Shown: piece after piece, positions 10,443 through 19,511 of the stretch
Position numbering within the stretch: position 1 is the first letter of the stretch
Layout: the number at the start of each line of letters is the position of its first letter
Assembly: GCA_009829735.1 (NCBI GenBank)
Contig: CM020619.1
Coordinates: 16,807,816 to 16,871,815, forward strand
Reading direction: 5' to 3'
DNA from: Pyropia yezoensis
Lineage: Eukaryota > Rhodophyta > Bangiophyceae > Bangiales > Bangiaceae
DNA length: 64,000 nt
The notes under the pieces: model-generated
Told to the model about the DNA's origin: nothing
The model's database searches: none
The model's input: only the letters and a program-made list of their open reading frames with translations
Position numbers and translations under genes: made by a program

Positions 10443-11460
10443 CTATTCGTTCAGGCGCCTCTGGTGTGCCAAGTCGTCGGACATCGCTTGTAGATTCCTC
10501 GAGGATTCGAGGAGCCTCTCCGACATCCCGGCCAAGATGCTCAGCGCCTCAGTGACGTGAGGAGTGGCGGGGTCGGACTCCCGGGACACGCGCACGGGAC
10601 CTACCTCCGTGGATGGTCCGCCAGTGAACACCGCGTTGGGCACGTCAGTACGCAGCAGCGCGGCCAGATTGTTGGTCGTCTGCAGCAGGTGCTGTACGAG
10701 TGCGGCTTGCTCTGCCACCCGGCGGTTGAGGTCCTCCATCACCCCACGGCGCGCGCCCGTAAGTCTGCGACGGAGGAGCTGCCTCTTGGTCACTCTGCCC
10801 GCCTGGCCATCCTGTTCGGCGGCCCCCCCAGCCCCAGTGTCCGGTTCGGAAAAACCGATGCGCGTCAGCACGTCTTTGTTGCTAGTAAGGGGTGACTCGT
10901 CGGGTGCGGGGCCCGCCCCACCTGCCCCCTCCTCCTCGTCGTCGTCAATGGCGGCATCATAGCGCGGGGGCGGCTGCGCCGCCGCCGCACCCATTCCCCC
11001 TGCCCGTTGCGGCCGCCGCGGAGTCGATGGCGCGCTCACCTGCCGCGCCGCCCTCGCCGGCCCAATCGGATGGCGCCCGTTTCCCGCGCGTCGTAGACAC
11101 GCGCCGCATGAAATTTAGCACGGCGTCCTTGACGGCCGTCGACAGGTCGAGCCGTCCCGGGTTCCTCAGTTCGACTTTACGTCTGGTCCTTGCCGGTCCC
11201 GCCCCACTGCCGCCGTCTGCCTCGCTATGGGCCTCGAGTGCCAGGCGCCGAAAAGACGCCACAGCTTCATCGGCAACGTCAAAGACAGTGCGGAGTACAT
11301 CTGGGTGCACATCACGCGCGACGGCCAGCCGGGCCTTGGCGGCCGAGACGCGGCGCGCAGGGTGCCGAGGCATGTCTGCGTAGCAGGGCCCGCCACCGCC
11401 GCCGCCGACGACCACACACCGGCAAACGGCGGGTCCAGGCAACGTTTGCCAGTCGCACAC
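10443..11460 (-). CDS. Unknown two-exon protein with coiled-coil-like C-terminus
   Basis: Reading leftwards, exon 1 (11,460-11,040, or starting at the ATG at 11,373) encodes PRHPARRVSAAKARLAVARD and a stretch with LDLSTAVKDAVLNFMRRVS. A consensus donor CAG|GTGAGC follows at 11,039, and a GGGCAG acceptor ends at 11,000, defining a 40-nt intron that brings the next frame into register. Exon 2 encodes an acidic patch, a basic TKRQLLRRRLTGARRG segment and heptad-like leucine-rich helices (DLNRRVAEQAALVQHLLQTT, then LSILAGMSERLLESSRNLQA), ending at 10,443. No family is recognised. It is the only gene in the first 18 kb on this strand. A role as a structural or DNA-binding accessory protein would be a guess. 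Confidence 0.55.
11000..11039 (-). other. Candidate 40-nt intron (GTGAGC...GGGCAG)
   Basis: On the minus strand the exon ends GCGGCAG, followed by GTGAGC, the textbook 5' splice consensus. After 40 nt, GGGCAG precedes the frame that encodes the rest of the protein. Intron length modulo 3 matches the frame difference between the two ORFs. Confidence 0.55.
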
Positions 11461-11651
11461 GAGCCAGCAGCAGCAGTGCGCCCGTCACTACCCGCCTGCC
11501 CACCTTCAGACACCCCTGCGGTCGCCGCGCACCCGTGGCGGCGGCGGCTACCGGCCCTTGAGCCTGATGCGCCCCTGCTGTCGCCGCCACCCGTGGTGGC
11601 CGCGGCCATGAACGTCCCGGGGGCCGCTCCCGCCCACCTGGCAAGTGCTGT

Positions 11652-11882
11652 ATGTACGCGCAGAGGGTCGCAACCGCCCAAGCGCAACAGAAGAATAAAT
11701 CGTCCACTTACCGCCGACGGGCCACCGGGCCAGGAATGCTCCGTGTCGGACGGTCTGGTCGGTGCATACACGCTGCTGTCGGCGCCGCCTGCTCGAAATG
11801 GCTGCGCGAGCACGGGCTTGACGTCTCAGGGCCGTCACAGGAAATGCGAATCAGAACAAAGCGATATTTTGGCTGCCTTTAG
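11652..11882 (+). pseudogene. Short ORF sharing a motif with the 14.8-15.3 kb gene
   Basis: The ORF contains AAVGAACSKWLREHGLDVS. The ORF at 14.8-15.3 kb contains AAVGAACSKLLHDHGSLAD, and the DNA is similar as well (GCTGYCGTCGGCGCCGCCTGCTC in both). This suggests a duplicated exon or a remnant of a paralogous gene. No function can be assigned. Confidence 0.4.
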
Positions 11883-11909
11883 TTCCATGCTAAATAGCCA
11901 CGGGTGAGT

Positions 11910-12579
11910 CCCGGCATGTGTCCGGTGGTCTATGCCAGGACGAAATTCCGGTAGTCTATGAGGTTTTGATTCTGCAGGCTTCTCCGGCGAGTAGTCTTAT
12001 TGTCACTTCCTGTGACAACCGACGGCGGTCTATATGCATAATACCGGATACACCGCGTTTCCCAGTCCATTGATCGATTGGAGTAGGGGTTACACAAACT
12101 CCGCGCTTTTTCAGATGTCCGCACACACGGAGTTTGCTCTACGATTTAGCCGTCTGTCGATCTTACGAACGATTCTCCATTGTGGGCCCACAGCTCACAC
12201 CCTTGCCACGAACCCCCCCCCCCCCCCCCCCCCCCCTCCAAAGGAACCGCCCCCTCCTAATGAATCGCCCCTCCTAATGAACCACCATCCGAATGAACCG
12301 CCCCTCACTCTGATCTTGGGGGCGACGATCGCTAAGGGATGTGCTGAAAAGTCTTGTGGCTTTTCCGCAAACTACCAGTGTGTAATACTCAGGACAAAAA
12401 TCGTCGGGACAAAAATCGTGGTTTCCCGGGGCGCACGTCTCGCGGGCGTGCGCGCGCGAATGCATGCGCGCATGCGCGCGAACGCCCTCCCGCGCCCTCG
12501 CTCATGCGTGCTCGCGGACCGTGCGCGTGCATCCACGGGCATGCACGCACGCATGCGTGCACGCGCGGCCCCCACCCCC
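11910..12579. other. Intergenic spacer with C-tract and CpG-rich ATGC repeats
   Basis: No credible gene is seen. It includes a 24-C tract (12,213-12,236), a short AATGAACCGCCCC/AATGAATCGCCCC direct-repeat patch (12,250-12,305), and an alternating GCATGCGCGCA-type purine/pyrimidine stretch (12,440-12,570) of the kind prone to Z-DNA. It ends at the second leader block. Confidence 0.6.
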
Positions 12580-13315
12580 CACCGCCCTCTCCACGGTGTG
12601 CCGCGCCCCCTCCCTTCCCCCACCCCTCCCCACACCCCCCTTCCTGCTGGTGGCCGCCAAGGCGGCGGGCTGTGTGGCGGTGGCGGCGGCCGGACCTGTG
12701 CGTTTGTTGTGGGGGGGGGGCGTGAGGGGGGGGCGTTAGGAGGAGGGGGGAGAGTATGGGAGGGGCGAGGTGGCGGATCGGCGGCCGGCCGGGGGGGAGC
12801 ACGGGCGCGGCGGCTCTGTTGGGGGAGGGGAGCAGGTTGCGCCAGCACCGGTGGCGCGGGTTTTCAAACCGCGCCGCCGCCGCTGCTGGCGTGCTGCCCC
12901 CAAGCCGCGCCCCCATCCCACGGCCGCCGATTCTCTGCCGTGCCTTTTTTACCCCTTTTCCCCCACCCCTCCCCCTCCCCCTCCCCCCGCAGGTGGCAGC
13001 GGCCAAGGCGGCGGGAGGTGGTAGTTGCGGCGGTTGTAGCGGCCGGACCGGGGCGTTTGTTGTGGGGGGGGTGGGGGCGAGAGGAGGGGGCGTAAGGAGG
13101 AGTGGGGGAGAGTTTGGGAGGCGTGGGGTGGAGGATCGGCGGCCGGCCGGGGGGGAGCACGGGCGCGGCGGCTCTGTTAGGGGAGGGGGGCAGGTCGCGC
13201 CAGCACCGGCGGGGCAGTTTCTTGAAACGGCGCCGCCGTTGCTGCTGGTGTGCTGCCCCCAAGGCGCGCCCCCACCCCACGGCCGCTGATTCTCTGCTGT
13301 GCCTTTCTCGCCTCT

Positions 13316-13348
<33 letters not shown>

Positions 13349-13370
13349 CAGGTGGTAGCGGCCAAGGCGG
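12580..13370 (+). repeat. Tandem GC-rich leader repeat, block B
   Basis: This is a second copy of the block at the left end of the window, with anchors at about 12,653, 12,998 and 13,358 (spacings ~345 and ~360). The last unit ends in a 31-C tract and GCAGGTGG just before a gene, as block A does. Two genes of the locus therefore share the same leader architecture. Confidence 0.85.
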
Positions 13371-13453
13371 CGGGCTGGGTTGTGTTGCTGTGTCTGGCGC
13401 CCCGGCCTGCGGGTGTTGGGCCGGCAACGAGGCCGGTGGGTCCGCCGGTGGGG

Positions 13454-14767
13454 ATGGCGGTCACGCCACCGGTGGCTGACCCGGCTGCCGCGTCGGCGGT
13501 GGCGGTGTCGGCAGTCGAGTCAGTCGCGTCGGCGGGTACGGTGCCCGCCGCGTCGGCGTCGGCCGCGGCAGACGTGGTGGCCGAGCCGGCTGGTGTGGCG
13601 CCGGCGGAGCCGACGGTCTCGGCTGCAGCGGCGCCACCGGCAGAGTCGCCGGCGGCGTCGGCCGCGGCAGACGTGGTGGCCGAGCCGGCTGGTGTGGCGC
13701 CGGCGGAGCCGACGGTCTCGGCTGCAGCGGCGCCACCGGCAGAGTCGTCGGCGGCGTCGGCCGCGGCAGACGTGGTGGCCGAGCCGGCTGGTGTGGCGCC
13801 GGCGGAGCCGACGGTCTCGGCTGCAGCGGCGCCACCGGCAGAGTCGTCGGCGGCGTCGGCCGCGGCAGACGTGGTGGCCGAGCCGGCTGGTTTGGCGCCG
13901 GCGGAGCCGACGGTCTCGGCTGCAGCGGCGCCACCGGCGGAGTCGTTGGAGGCGGCGTCGGCGGGCAAGTGCACGGCAGCCTCGGTGGGTGTGGCGGCGA
14001 CCGTCGAGTCGGCCGTGTCGGCGGGTATGTGGACGGCGGCGTCGGGGGGTGTGGCGCCGGCGGAGCCGCCGGCCGTGTTGGCGGCTGCGATGCCGGTCGC
14101 CGAGTCGGTGGGTGTGGTGCATGAGGCGTCACAGACTGACCCGCTGGCCGTGGCGCTGGGGACCCCGGTGGTCGAGGCGGAGGTGCAAATGTCGGGCGTA
14201 GCCCAGCTGATGGGGTCACCAGTGCGGGCGGCCGATCCGTTGGAGCTGCTGAAGGAGATGGACTGTGATGTCGACGAGATTGTGCCGGTGCGACCGGGTT
14301 GGTCTGCGCCTGTAGTGGCAGACGAGCCGGCGGAGACCATGCTGGACGTCACTCACCCGGTGGTGAGGTCCGCGGTGACGGGAGCGGCGGCCGTTGGTAC
14401 CGACCCGGCGGGGGGTGCCATGGCCACGCGGGGTGACACGACGAGTGCCCTCGGACTGGTGCGTGCTTGTGACGCCCTCTTTGCTCGCATGGGCCCGCAG
14501 GCGACGTCCCAGGCCGACGCCTTGTGTGTCATCCAGACCACGTCGACCCTACTTCGTTGCGACCCGGGTGTACGGGTTTCCAAAGCCGCTGTTGCCCACC
14601 TGTCCCGTCTGTACCAGCCGCACGCGAGTGACCCGGTCGTGGTACGTGAGATGGCAACCACTGTGAGGCACGCCCTTCGCGGCCCGGGCTTGGCCAACCT
14701 GCCGCGCGCCAACCTCGAGGCACTCGTGGACATGTTTGTCATCCCCAAAATGGTTCCGAACGTGTGA
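13454..14767 (+). CDS. Ala/Pro-repeat protein of unknown function
   Basis: The ATG at 13,454 (GGGATGG) is the first in frame after the leader repeat. Residues ~35-170 are four near-identical 33-aa repeats built on ADVVAEPAGVAPAEPTVSAA. The C-terminal ~150 residues are not low-complexity and look alpha-helical (LGLVRACDALFARMGPQ, VAHLSRLYQPHASDPVVVRE, NLEALVDMFVIPKM). The ORF closes with TGA at 14,765-14,767, but the same frame stays open beyond it to 15,280, so the product may be longer. No known family is recognised. Confidence 0.55.
   Translation: MAVTPPVADPAAASAVAVSAVESVASAGTVPAASASAAADVVAEPAGVAPAEPTVSAAAAPPAESPAASAAADVVAEPAGVAPAEPTVSAAAAPPAESSAASAAADVVAEPAGVAPAEPTVSAAAAPPAESSAASAAADVVAEPAGLAPAEPTVSAAAAPPAESLEAASAGKCTAASVGVAATVESAVSAGMWTAASGGVAPAEPPAVLAAAMPVAESVGVVHEASQTDPLAVALGTPVVEAEVQMSGVAQLMGSPVRAADPLELLKEMDCDVDEIVPVRPGWSAPVVADEPAETMLDVTHPVVRSAVTGAAAVGTDPAGGAMATRGDTTSALGLVRACDALFARMGPQATSQADALCVIQTTSTLLRCDPGVRVSKAAVAHLSRLYQPHASDPVVVREMATTVRHALRGPGLANLPRANLEALVDMFVIPKMVPNV
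13562..13957 (+). repeat. 99-bp coding minisatellite, four copies
   Basis: The anchor GCCGCGGCAGACGTGGTGGC recurs at 13,562, 13,661, 13,760 and 13,859, an exact 99-bp period (33 codons). The copies differ by only a few bases, which indicates recent homogenisation. Confidence 0.95.
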
Positions 14768-14815
14768 CGGGCAAGAAAGGCAATCGACGACCTGTCTTTT
14801 CGGGCGGCGGCGGCG

Positions 14816-15283
14816 GTGGTGGCAGCGCCCACCCGGATGATGATCACCGGCCGGTCGGGGCAAAAGCAACTGCGTCTCACCGCGCCTGGTGGTCCTGGTG
14901 GCCCCGCGGGTCCGGCTGCGCGTCTGACCGCGCCCGGTGGTCCTGGTGGCCCCGCGGGTCCGGCTGCGGCGCCGTCTCCCCATTCTTTGGCGCTAACCCC
15001 CCCCCGCGCGGCCGGTCGTCGACCTAGGGCGGACGCGCCGCCGGCGACGCTTCCCGCGCAAGGTGCGCGTGCAGCAGACGCTGGCAGTGGGGGTGGTCCG
15101 GAGCTCGCCCACTTCAGCCGCGAGATGGTCGCTGCCGTCGGCGCCGCCTGCTCAAAACTGTTGCACGATCACGGGTCGCTGGCCGATTCTCCCTTCTGGC
15201 CGCACCAAGTGACCTTTTTTCGCACCGCCTGGTCCATGGGTGTCTGGCCCCCCGAGGCTCAGAGGTTCCTACTGAGCGCGTGA
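14816..15283 (+). CDS. Hypothetical protein, same frame as its neighbours
   Basis: The ORF lies in the same frame as the preceding and following ORFs, separated from them by single TGA codons. It has two direct repeats encoding LRLTAPGGPGGPAGPA and then a conserved-looking segment AAVGAACSKLLHDHGSLAD followed by WPHQVTFFRTAWSMGVWPP. The motif recurs at 11.77 kb. It may be an internal exon of one long gene from 13,454 to 16,540. No function is recognised. Confidence 0.4.
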   Translation: MVAAPTRMMITGRSGQKQLRLTAPGGPGGPAGPAARLTAPGGPGGPAGPAAAPSPHSLALTPPRAAGRRPRADAPPATLPAQGARAADAGSGGGPELAHFSREMVAAVGAACSKLLHDHGSLADSPFWPHQVTFFRTAWSMGVWPPEAQRFLLSA

Positions 15284-15313
15284 AGCGCAGACACTGCCAT
15301 CGTCCACCGGGCG

Positions 15314-16573
15314 GTGCTGGCGGGCAAGGGAGGTGCTGCGGTGCCGCAGCCGCAGCCGTTGAATCTACACACCCGCCTGTGGTCGCATTTGGTCGAGTCT
15401 GGCCGAAACCTTTCCGCCCCGGGGCGGGGTCATGGCGACGACAAGCTTGTCCCGGAAGGCGCAGGCAGCCCCGACGACGTGGCCCTGCTGATGTCCATGC
15501 CCGGGTCGTTGGCAATGTTGCCGACAGACTTCTTCGTCGCCTTTAAAGAGGTAGACGCATGGAAAACCGTCATATGCGACATGACGGCGTTGCTGTTTTC
15601 GTCCGTCCTTGGCTCTCCGGGTGCTGCTACTGCTGTCGCGCCGGCTGCGGCCCTGTTTTCACGTGTTGCGAGTGTGACAGCTTCAAACACTGGCGTCGGG
15701 TGGCTGGTAGCCCCCAGTCCACACTTCCGACGGACCGCCCGGCAGGTCATCCGCTGCCTGTCCGGTGTGGGTGAGCGGGGGGGCGGTGGGGCTGATTCGT
15801 GGTCCATCTCGGACCTGTTGGATGGGTGTGCACCCGTCCCGTCCGATGAGGGGTGGCGCGCTGTGTCCGCCCGCGAGACCACCAGCGCTCCCGCCCCGGG
15901 TGTGTCGTCGGGTGGCCCCCCACGGCCTTTTGACGCCCTGCGCGTCATTGAAAACGCCCTGCACTTGCTGGACGTCTCGGTGCGCGCTCGCGGGGAAGAT
16001 CGTGCCTGGAACGGTGTCCCCCTGCAGCAGTTTGCCGTATGTACGGCGTTTGTGCGGAGCAGCCGGCAAGTGTTGGCGGACGTTTGCGCGGGGCGCCCGC
16101 CTGCGGACTCACCCGGCGAGTCGGTTAAGCTGAGGGCGAGCGGAGCGCTCGCCCGTGTCTTGCACCTGCTCATGCGGCTGGACTTCCTCCGAGACGTGAA
16201 GCGCACACGGGGTGTCGGCCAAAGGGCCTTGGTCTCGTGCCTCATCCTACTCTCCGACCACAAGCAGTTCTGCACGCACTTCGATATCATGAACGTGGCA
16301 AACCTGGTTCCCGTTGTCAACGAGTGGATGGAGGCACTCCCGTGGCTTTGGGAGGTTCTTATCGGGCACGTGGAGGCGGACCGGTCACTCTACAACTGGT
16401 TGTACTTCGCGGCCGTCCATAACCTGGTGCGGACGCCTCTTGCGGTTGGCTTGTGGGCATCTCGGCGGGTGTTGGCCCAGTCAACGTTGGATTGGTTGGC
16501 GTCACCGTTGGGCCTGCGGCCCTGGGCCGGAAAATCGGTGGTACGACCTGTTCGGGGGCCCTCCACGCGCTGA
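15314..16573 (+). CDS. Conserved-looking helical protein of unknown function
   Basis: About 400 residues of normal composition, mostly predicted helices, with segments such as FDALRVIENALHLLDVSVRA, VKLRASGALARVLHLLMRLD and YNWLYFAAVHNLVRTPLAVG. The frame continues in phase from the previous ORF, separated only by the TGA at 15,281. A GTACGA donor at 16,541 and a GGCAAG acceptor at 16,608 would connect it in frame to the helicase gene. It may therefore be the N-terminal region of the helicase, or a separate upstream gene. No family is recognised. Confidence 0.5.
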   Translation: MLAGKGGAAVPQPQPLNLHTRLWSHLVESGRNLSAPGRGHGDDKLVPEGAGSPDDVALLMSMPGSLAMLPTDFFVAFKEVDAWKTVICDMTALLFSSVLGSPGAATAVAPAAALFSRVASVTASNTGVGWLVAPSPHFRRTARQVIRCLSGVGERGGGGADSWSISDLLDGCAPVPSDEGWRAVSARETTSAPAPGVSSGGPPRPFDALRVIENALHLLDVSVRARGEDRAWNGVPLQQFAVCTAFVRSSRQVLADVCAGRPPADSPGESVKLRASGALARVLHLLMRLDFLRDVKRTRGVGQRALVSCLILLSDHKQFCTHFDIMNVANLVPVVNEWMEALPWLWEVLIGHVEADRSLYNWLYFAAVHNLVRTPLAVGLWASRRVLAQSTLDWLASPLGLRPWAGKSVVRPVRGPSTR

Positions 16574-16608
16574 AGGGTGCGCTCTGTCCGCCGGCCAGGC
16601 CTGGCAAG

Positions 16609-18702
16609 CGGGCCAGCCCCCTGGTCGTACGACTACGTCAGCGCATCGACGAAGTACTGAGCGGGTATGCTGTGCCAGACGACGCAGAGGCGGGTGTGGG
16701 TGCAGCAGCAGCTGCCGCCGGTGCTGGTGCGGTTGCGGCGGCTGCCGCTGGGGCGGGTGCAGCAGCTGCCGCTGGGGCGGGTGCCGGCTCAGGTGCCGAG
16801 GACGATGGACCGCCACCCGCAACGCCCGGTGTGGACAGGGCGAGCCCACCAGGTGAACCAGACGCCTTTTACATTGGCGACGACGCGGGGGGCGAAATCG
16901 AGTTTGTGTGCTACCTACCCGCAGTGGCGGTCCCAGACAATGTGTTGGCTGCGCAGGCAGTTTCCCCTGTCTACAATGCGGAACCCTGCAACGTCATTGT
17001 GTTCATTGACGACGACGATGACTGGAATGACGCAGAGAACGATGACGTGACTGTCGTCAGTGTGGCCCGGGTGGTCCGGGCCGGCCAACTGGTCGGGCAG
17101 CGGCGGACGTCATCCGCCACTGGGGCGGCCGCCCATGTGGCAGTAGCTCAGAGTGCTGCCACCTCTGTCGCGACGGTAGCTGCCACCTCCTCCGCGACGG
17201 CAGCCGTCCCAGGCGGGCCCTCTACGCCCGAGGTTCCTGTCACGGCTGCTGCTCCCGATGCTCCATCGGCGGCGGGTATAGCCACAGGCGCGGTGGATGC
17301 TGTGGCTGTGGGTGCTCCTGGCGTTGGTGGGGCTCCTGCGGGCACGGCGGCCGTGGCCGACGCGGGTGTTAGCGGAGGTGCACCTGCTGAACCTGGTACT
17401 GCTGCAGCAACCAACACCGCAGGGGTGGCTGCTGTGCGCATGGCAGTGGCTCGGGGGGAGGAGCCCTCTCCCGCTTTGCCTGCAGTTGCAGACGCGGGGG
17501 CGGCTGTTGTTGGAGGTGAGACTGCCGGCGTAGGAGGCCCTTGTATCGGTTCCCCGGCTGGTGGGGGGGACGCGTCTCCCACTGCTGCACCTCTGCCCGC
17601 GTCGGCGGCGGCGGCGGGGGGGGGTGCCACCGAGGCCAGTCCTCCCACACTGTGTGGCGCGGATGGTGACCGGGTGGCGCTCGGTCAGTTGACGCTCTGT
17701 ACGTCCGAGTCGGGGTGGAAGGGTTTCCCAACCCACTTGCGCCCGTCCCCGCTGTACGCAAGAGGACCTGGACCCCACTGGCAGGCCATCGTTGTCGCCA
17801 CCTTGTGCCAGCTTGCCGCCCGCGGTACATACGCGGTGGCGCAGTCTATCGAAGGCAGCAACAAGGACCACGGCGGCGGCGGCGGACGCAGTGGGCGCGT
17901 GACCACATCGTCATTGTGCTCCCGCTTTGGCGTGGCTCGCATCGACGCGCCCATCACCCTGTCGTCGCCGCAGGTGGGGGGCTTCATCCTGGACGACCCG
18001 CGGGCGTGTCGCATGTGCAACGTGCTCGTGCGTATGCCCGCCCCCCGGGGTGGTCCCCCCGGTGGGGGCGGCCGCCCTACCGGGGGATCCGCTGGGCGCC
18101 ACCACCGCCGCCACAAGGACCGCGGGGGAGAGTGTCAAGTGGACCCCACAGACGCCACCCCGGGTGATTTGTGTGCCTTTTGGGTACCGGAACCCGTCGG
18201 CTCGGTGTGCAGCACCCCCGTGGACGCCGTGTTTATTGGCCGCTGCGAGGACAAGGAGGGGCAACCCGGCGGGAGGGTTGGTGGCCCACCGCCCGGGGGG
18301 GCAGGCCAGTGGTGGGTGGACAAGACGCCTGGCCCGGGGCTGGACGAGCAGGACGACGACGCCGGCGGCGCGGCGCGCCACGGTGGCGCTTCCGTCCCCC
18401 CCCGGCGGTTGTGGTTTGCGGTGCGTCGTTCAGACGTGCGGCGGATGCTCCATCGCCGGACGGCAAATGTGGTCGTCACCCTGTCTCATAGTATCCTGTC
18501 GGACAGCCGCGAGTTTGGCGGCCTCGGCCACTGGGACCTTCTTCCGCCAGTCATGCAGAGGGCGCTCGCCATCCACGCAACGCCTCCGCACGGGGGACAG
18601 CAGGTGGTACCTGTACCGGCACCGGGGCCTGCCCCCCTGCAGAGTTCTCCTCCACGCTACGCCCACCTGGACGAGTTCCGGTGGCGCGCAGTCGATTGCA
18701 TG
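16609..18702 (+). CDS. UPF1-like SF1 helicase, 5' part (disrupted)
   Basis: No ATG fits the start, so the 5' end is probably spliced from upstream. After an Ala-rich linker and acidic patches, the conserved part begins near 17,640 and includes GDLCAFWVPEPVGS, DAVFIGRCED and LWFAVRRSDVRRM, resembling the beta-barrel domain 1B of UPF1/SMUBP2-type helicases. It ends YAHLDEFRWRAVDCM, the position of the Q-motif that precedes Walker A. The ORF is stopped by TGA, which is the first three bases of the inserted LTR. Removing the retrotransposon and one target-site copy restores the frame directly into the Walker A exon. The Q-motif and the ATPase core now lie about 9.4 kb apart. Confidence 0.7.
18698..18702. 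other. Target-site duplication, left copy (GCATG)
   Basis: GCATG immediately precedes the left LTR and recurs immediately after the right LTR (28,081-28,085). Five bases is the usual Ty3/Gypsy duplication length. Confidence 0.95.
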
Positions 18703-19170
18703 TGAGGCAAAAACCACTCGCACACACGGCACCCAAGTTGGGGCGGTGTGCGAGGGCTGCCTCCCGTGTCGGGGGAACCGGAAGAAGTGCAAGTCGCACA
18801 CACTCTGTCCCTGTTGTGGGGCAAACCCCCCACCAACAAACAAGAAGATGGTGTGTGGTCCAACAGTTTCTTGGTCGGGACCGGGACGCAGGGCCAAGCC
18901 CCGCTGTCCCTCCCCTTATCCCCCCAGGGTCCCCTCAGAATCTCGCCACTCAGAATCTCCCACCCCAGCACCTGCCCACCGGGCCACACGAAAATTCAAG
19001 ACGATAAATGCAGAAAACCCTCAAATCCAAGTTGGATTTACTACTAAGCTAACTATCCCAAACTTAGGGAATATGGACCCAAATGCAGGGGGAGGAACGG
19101 ATCAGGCTAGTGGCCTGCCGCCCCTTGCATGGCACGTGTTGCCCCCTACCTGGGGGTCAATACTGCCACA
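18703..19170 (-). repeat. LTR (the element's 3' LTR)
   Basis: It starts TGAGGCAAAAACC and ends TACTGCCACA on the plus strand, 468 bp. It differs from the other LTR at only four positions, near 18,705, 18,748, 18,754 and 18,881. It contains two of the palindromes, at 18,732-18,742 and 19,023-19,039. Confidence 0.97.
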
Positions 19171-19183
19171 CTCCCCTCTCCCC
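19171..19183 (-). other. Polypurine tract
   Basis: On the minus strand this reads GGGGAGAGGGGAG, directly abutting the 3' LTR. This is the expected position of the plus-strand DNA primer. Confidence 0.9.
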
Positions 19184-19511
19184 AGTTCCGACCGACCCGG
19201 TCGGCCCTGTGAGGGGGTGCGTAAACGCACGTCTCGGCGTTGGGGGGGGCGCGACTTGCTGTCCCCCCTTGAGTACGTAACGCGGATGTGGCGGCGGTCA
19301 CTTTGACCGCCCCTCTCCTCAAGCTTGCCCACTCGACAGCTTGCTCCCCTCGGTTCATACCTCACCACCACCACCACTTCTCCTTCACCTTACACGGGGC
19401 CGCCCCACGCTGGGGAGGCCACCCGTCTACCCACGATCCGAGTCCCCCTCAACTCGAGGCGGGTCTCGTGCCGCGATAGCCAGGGCGTCTCTCCCCAACT
19501 TGGGGAGAGCC

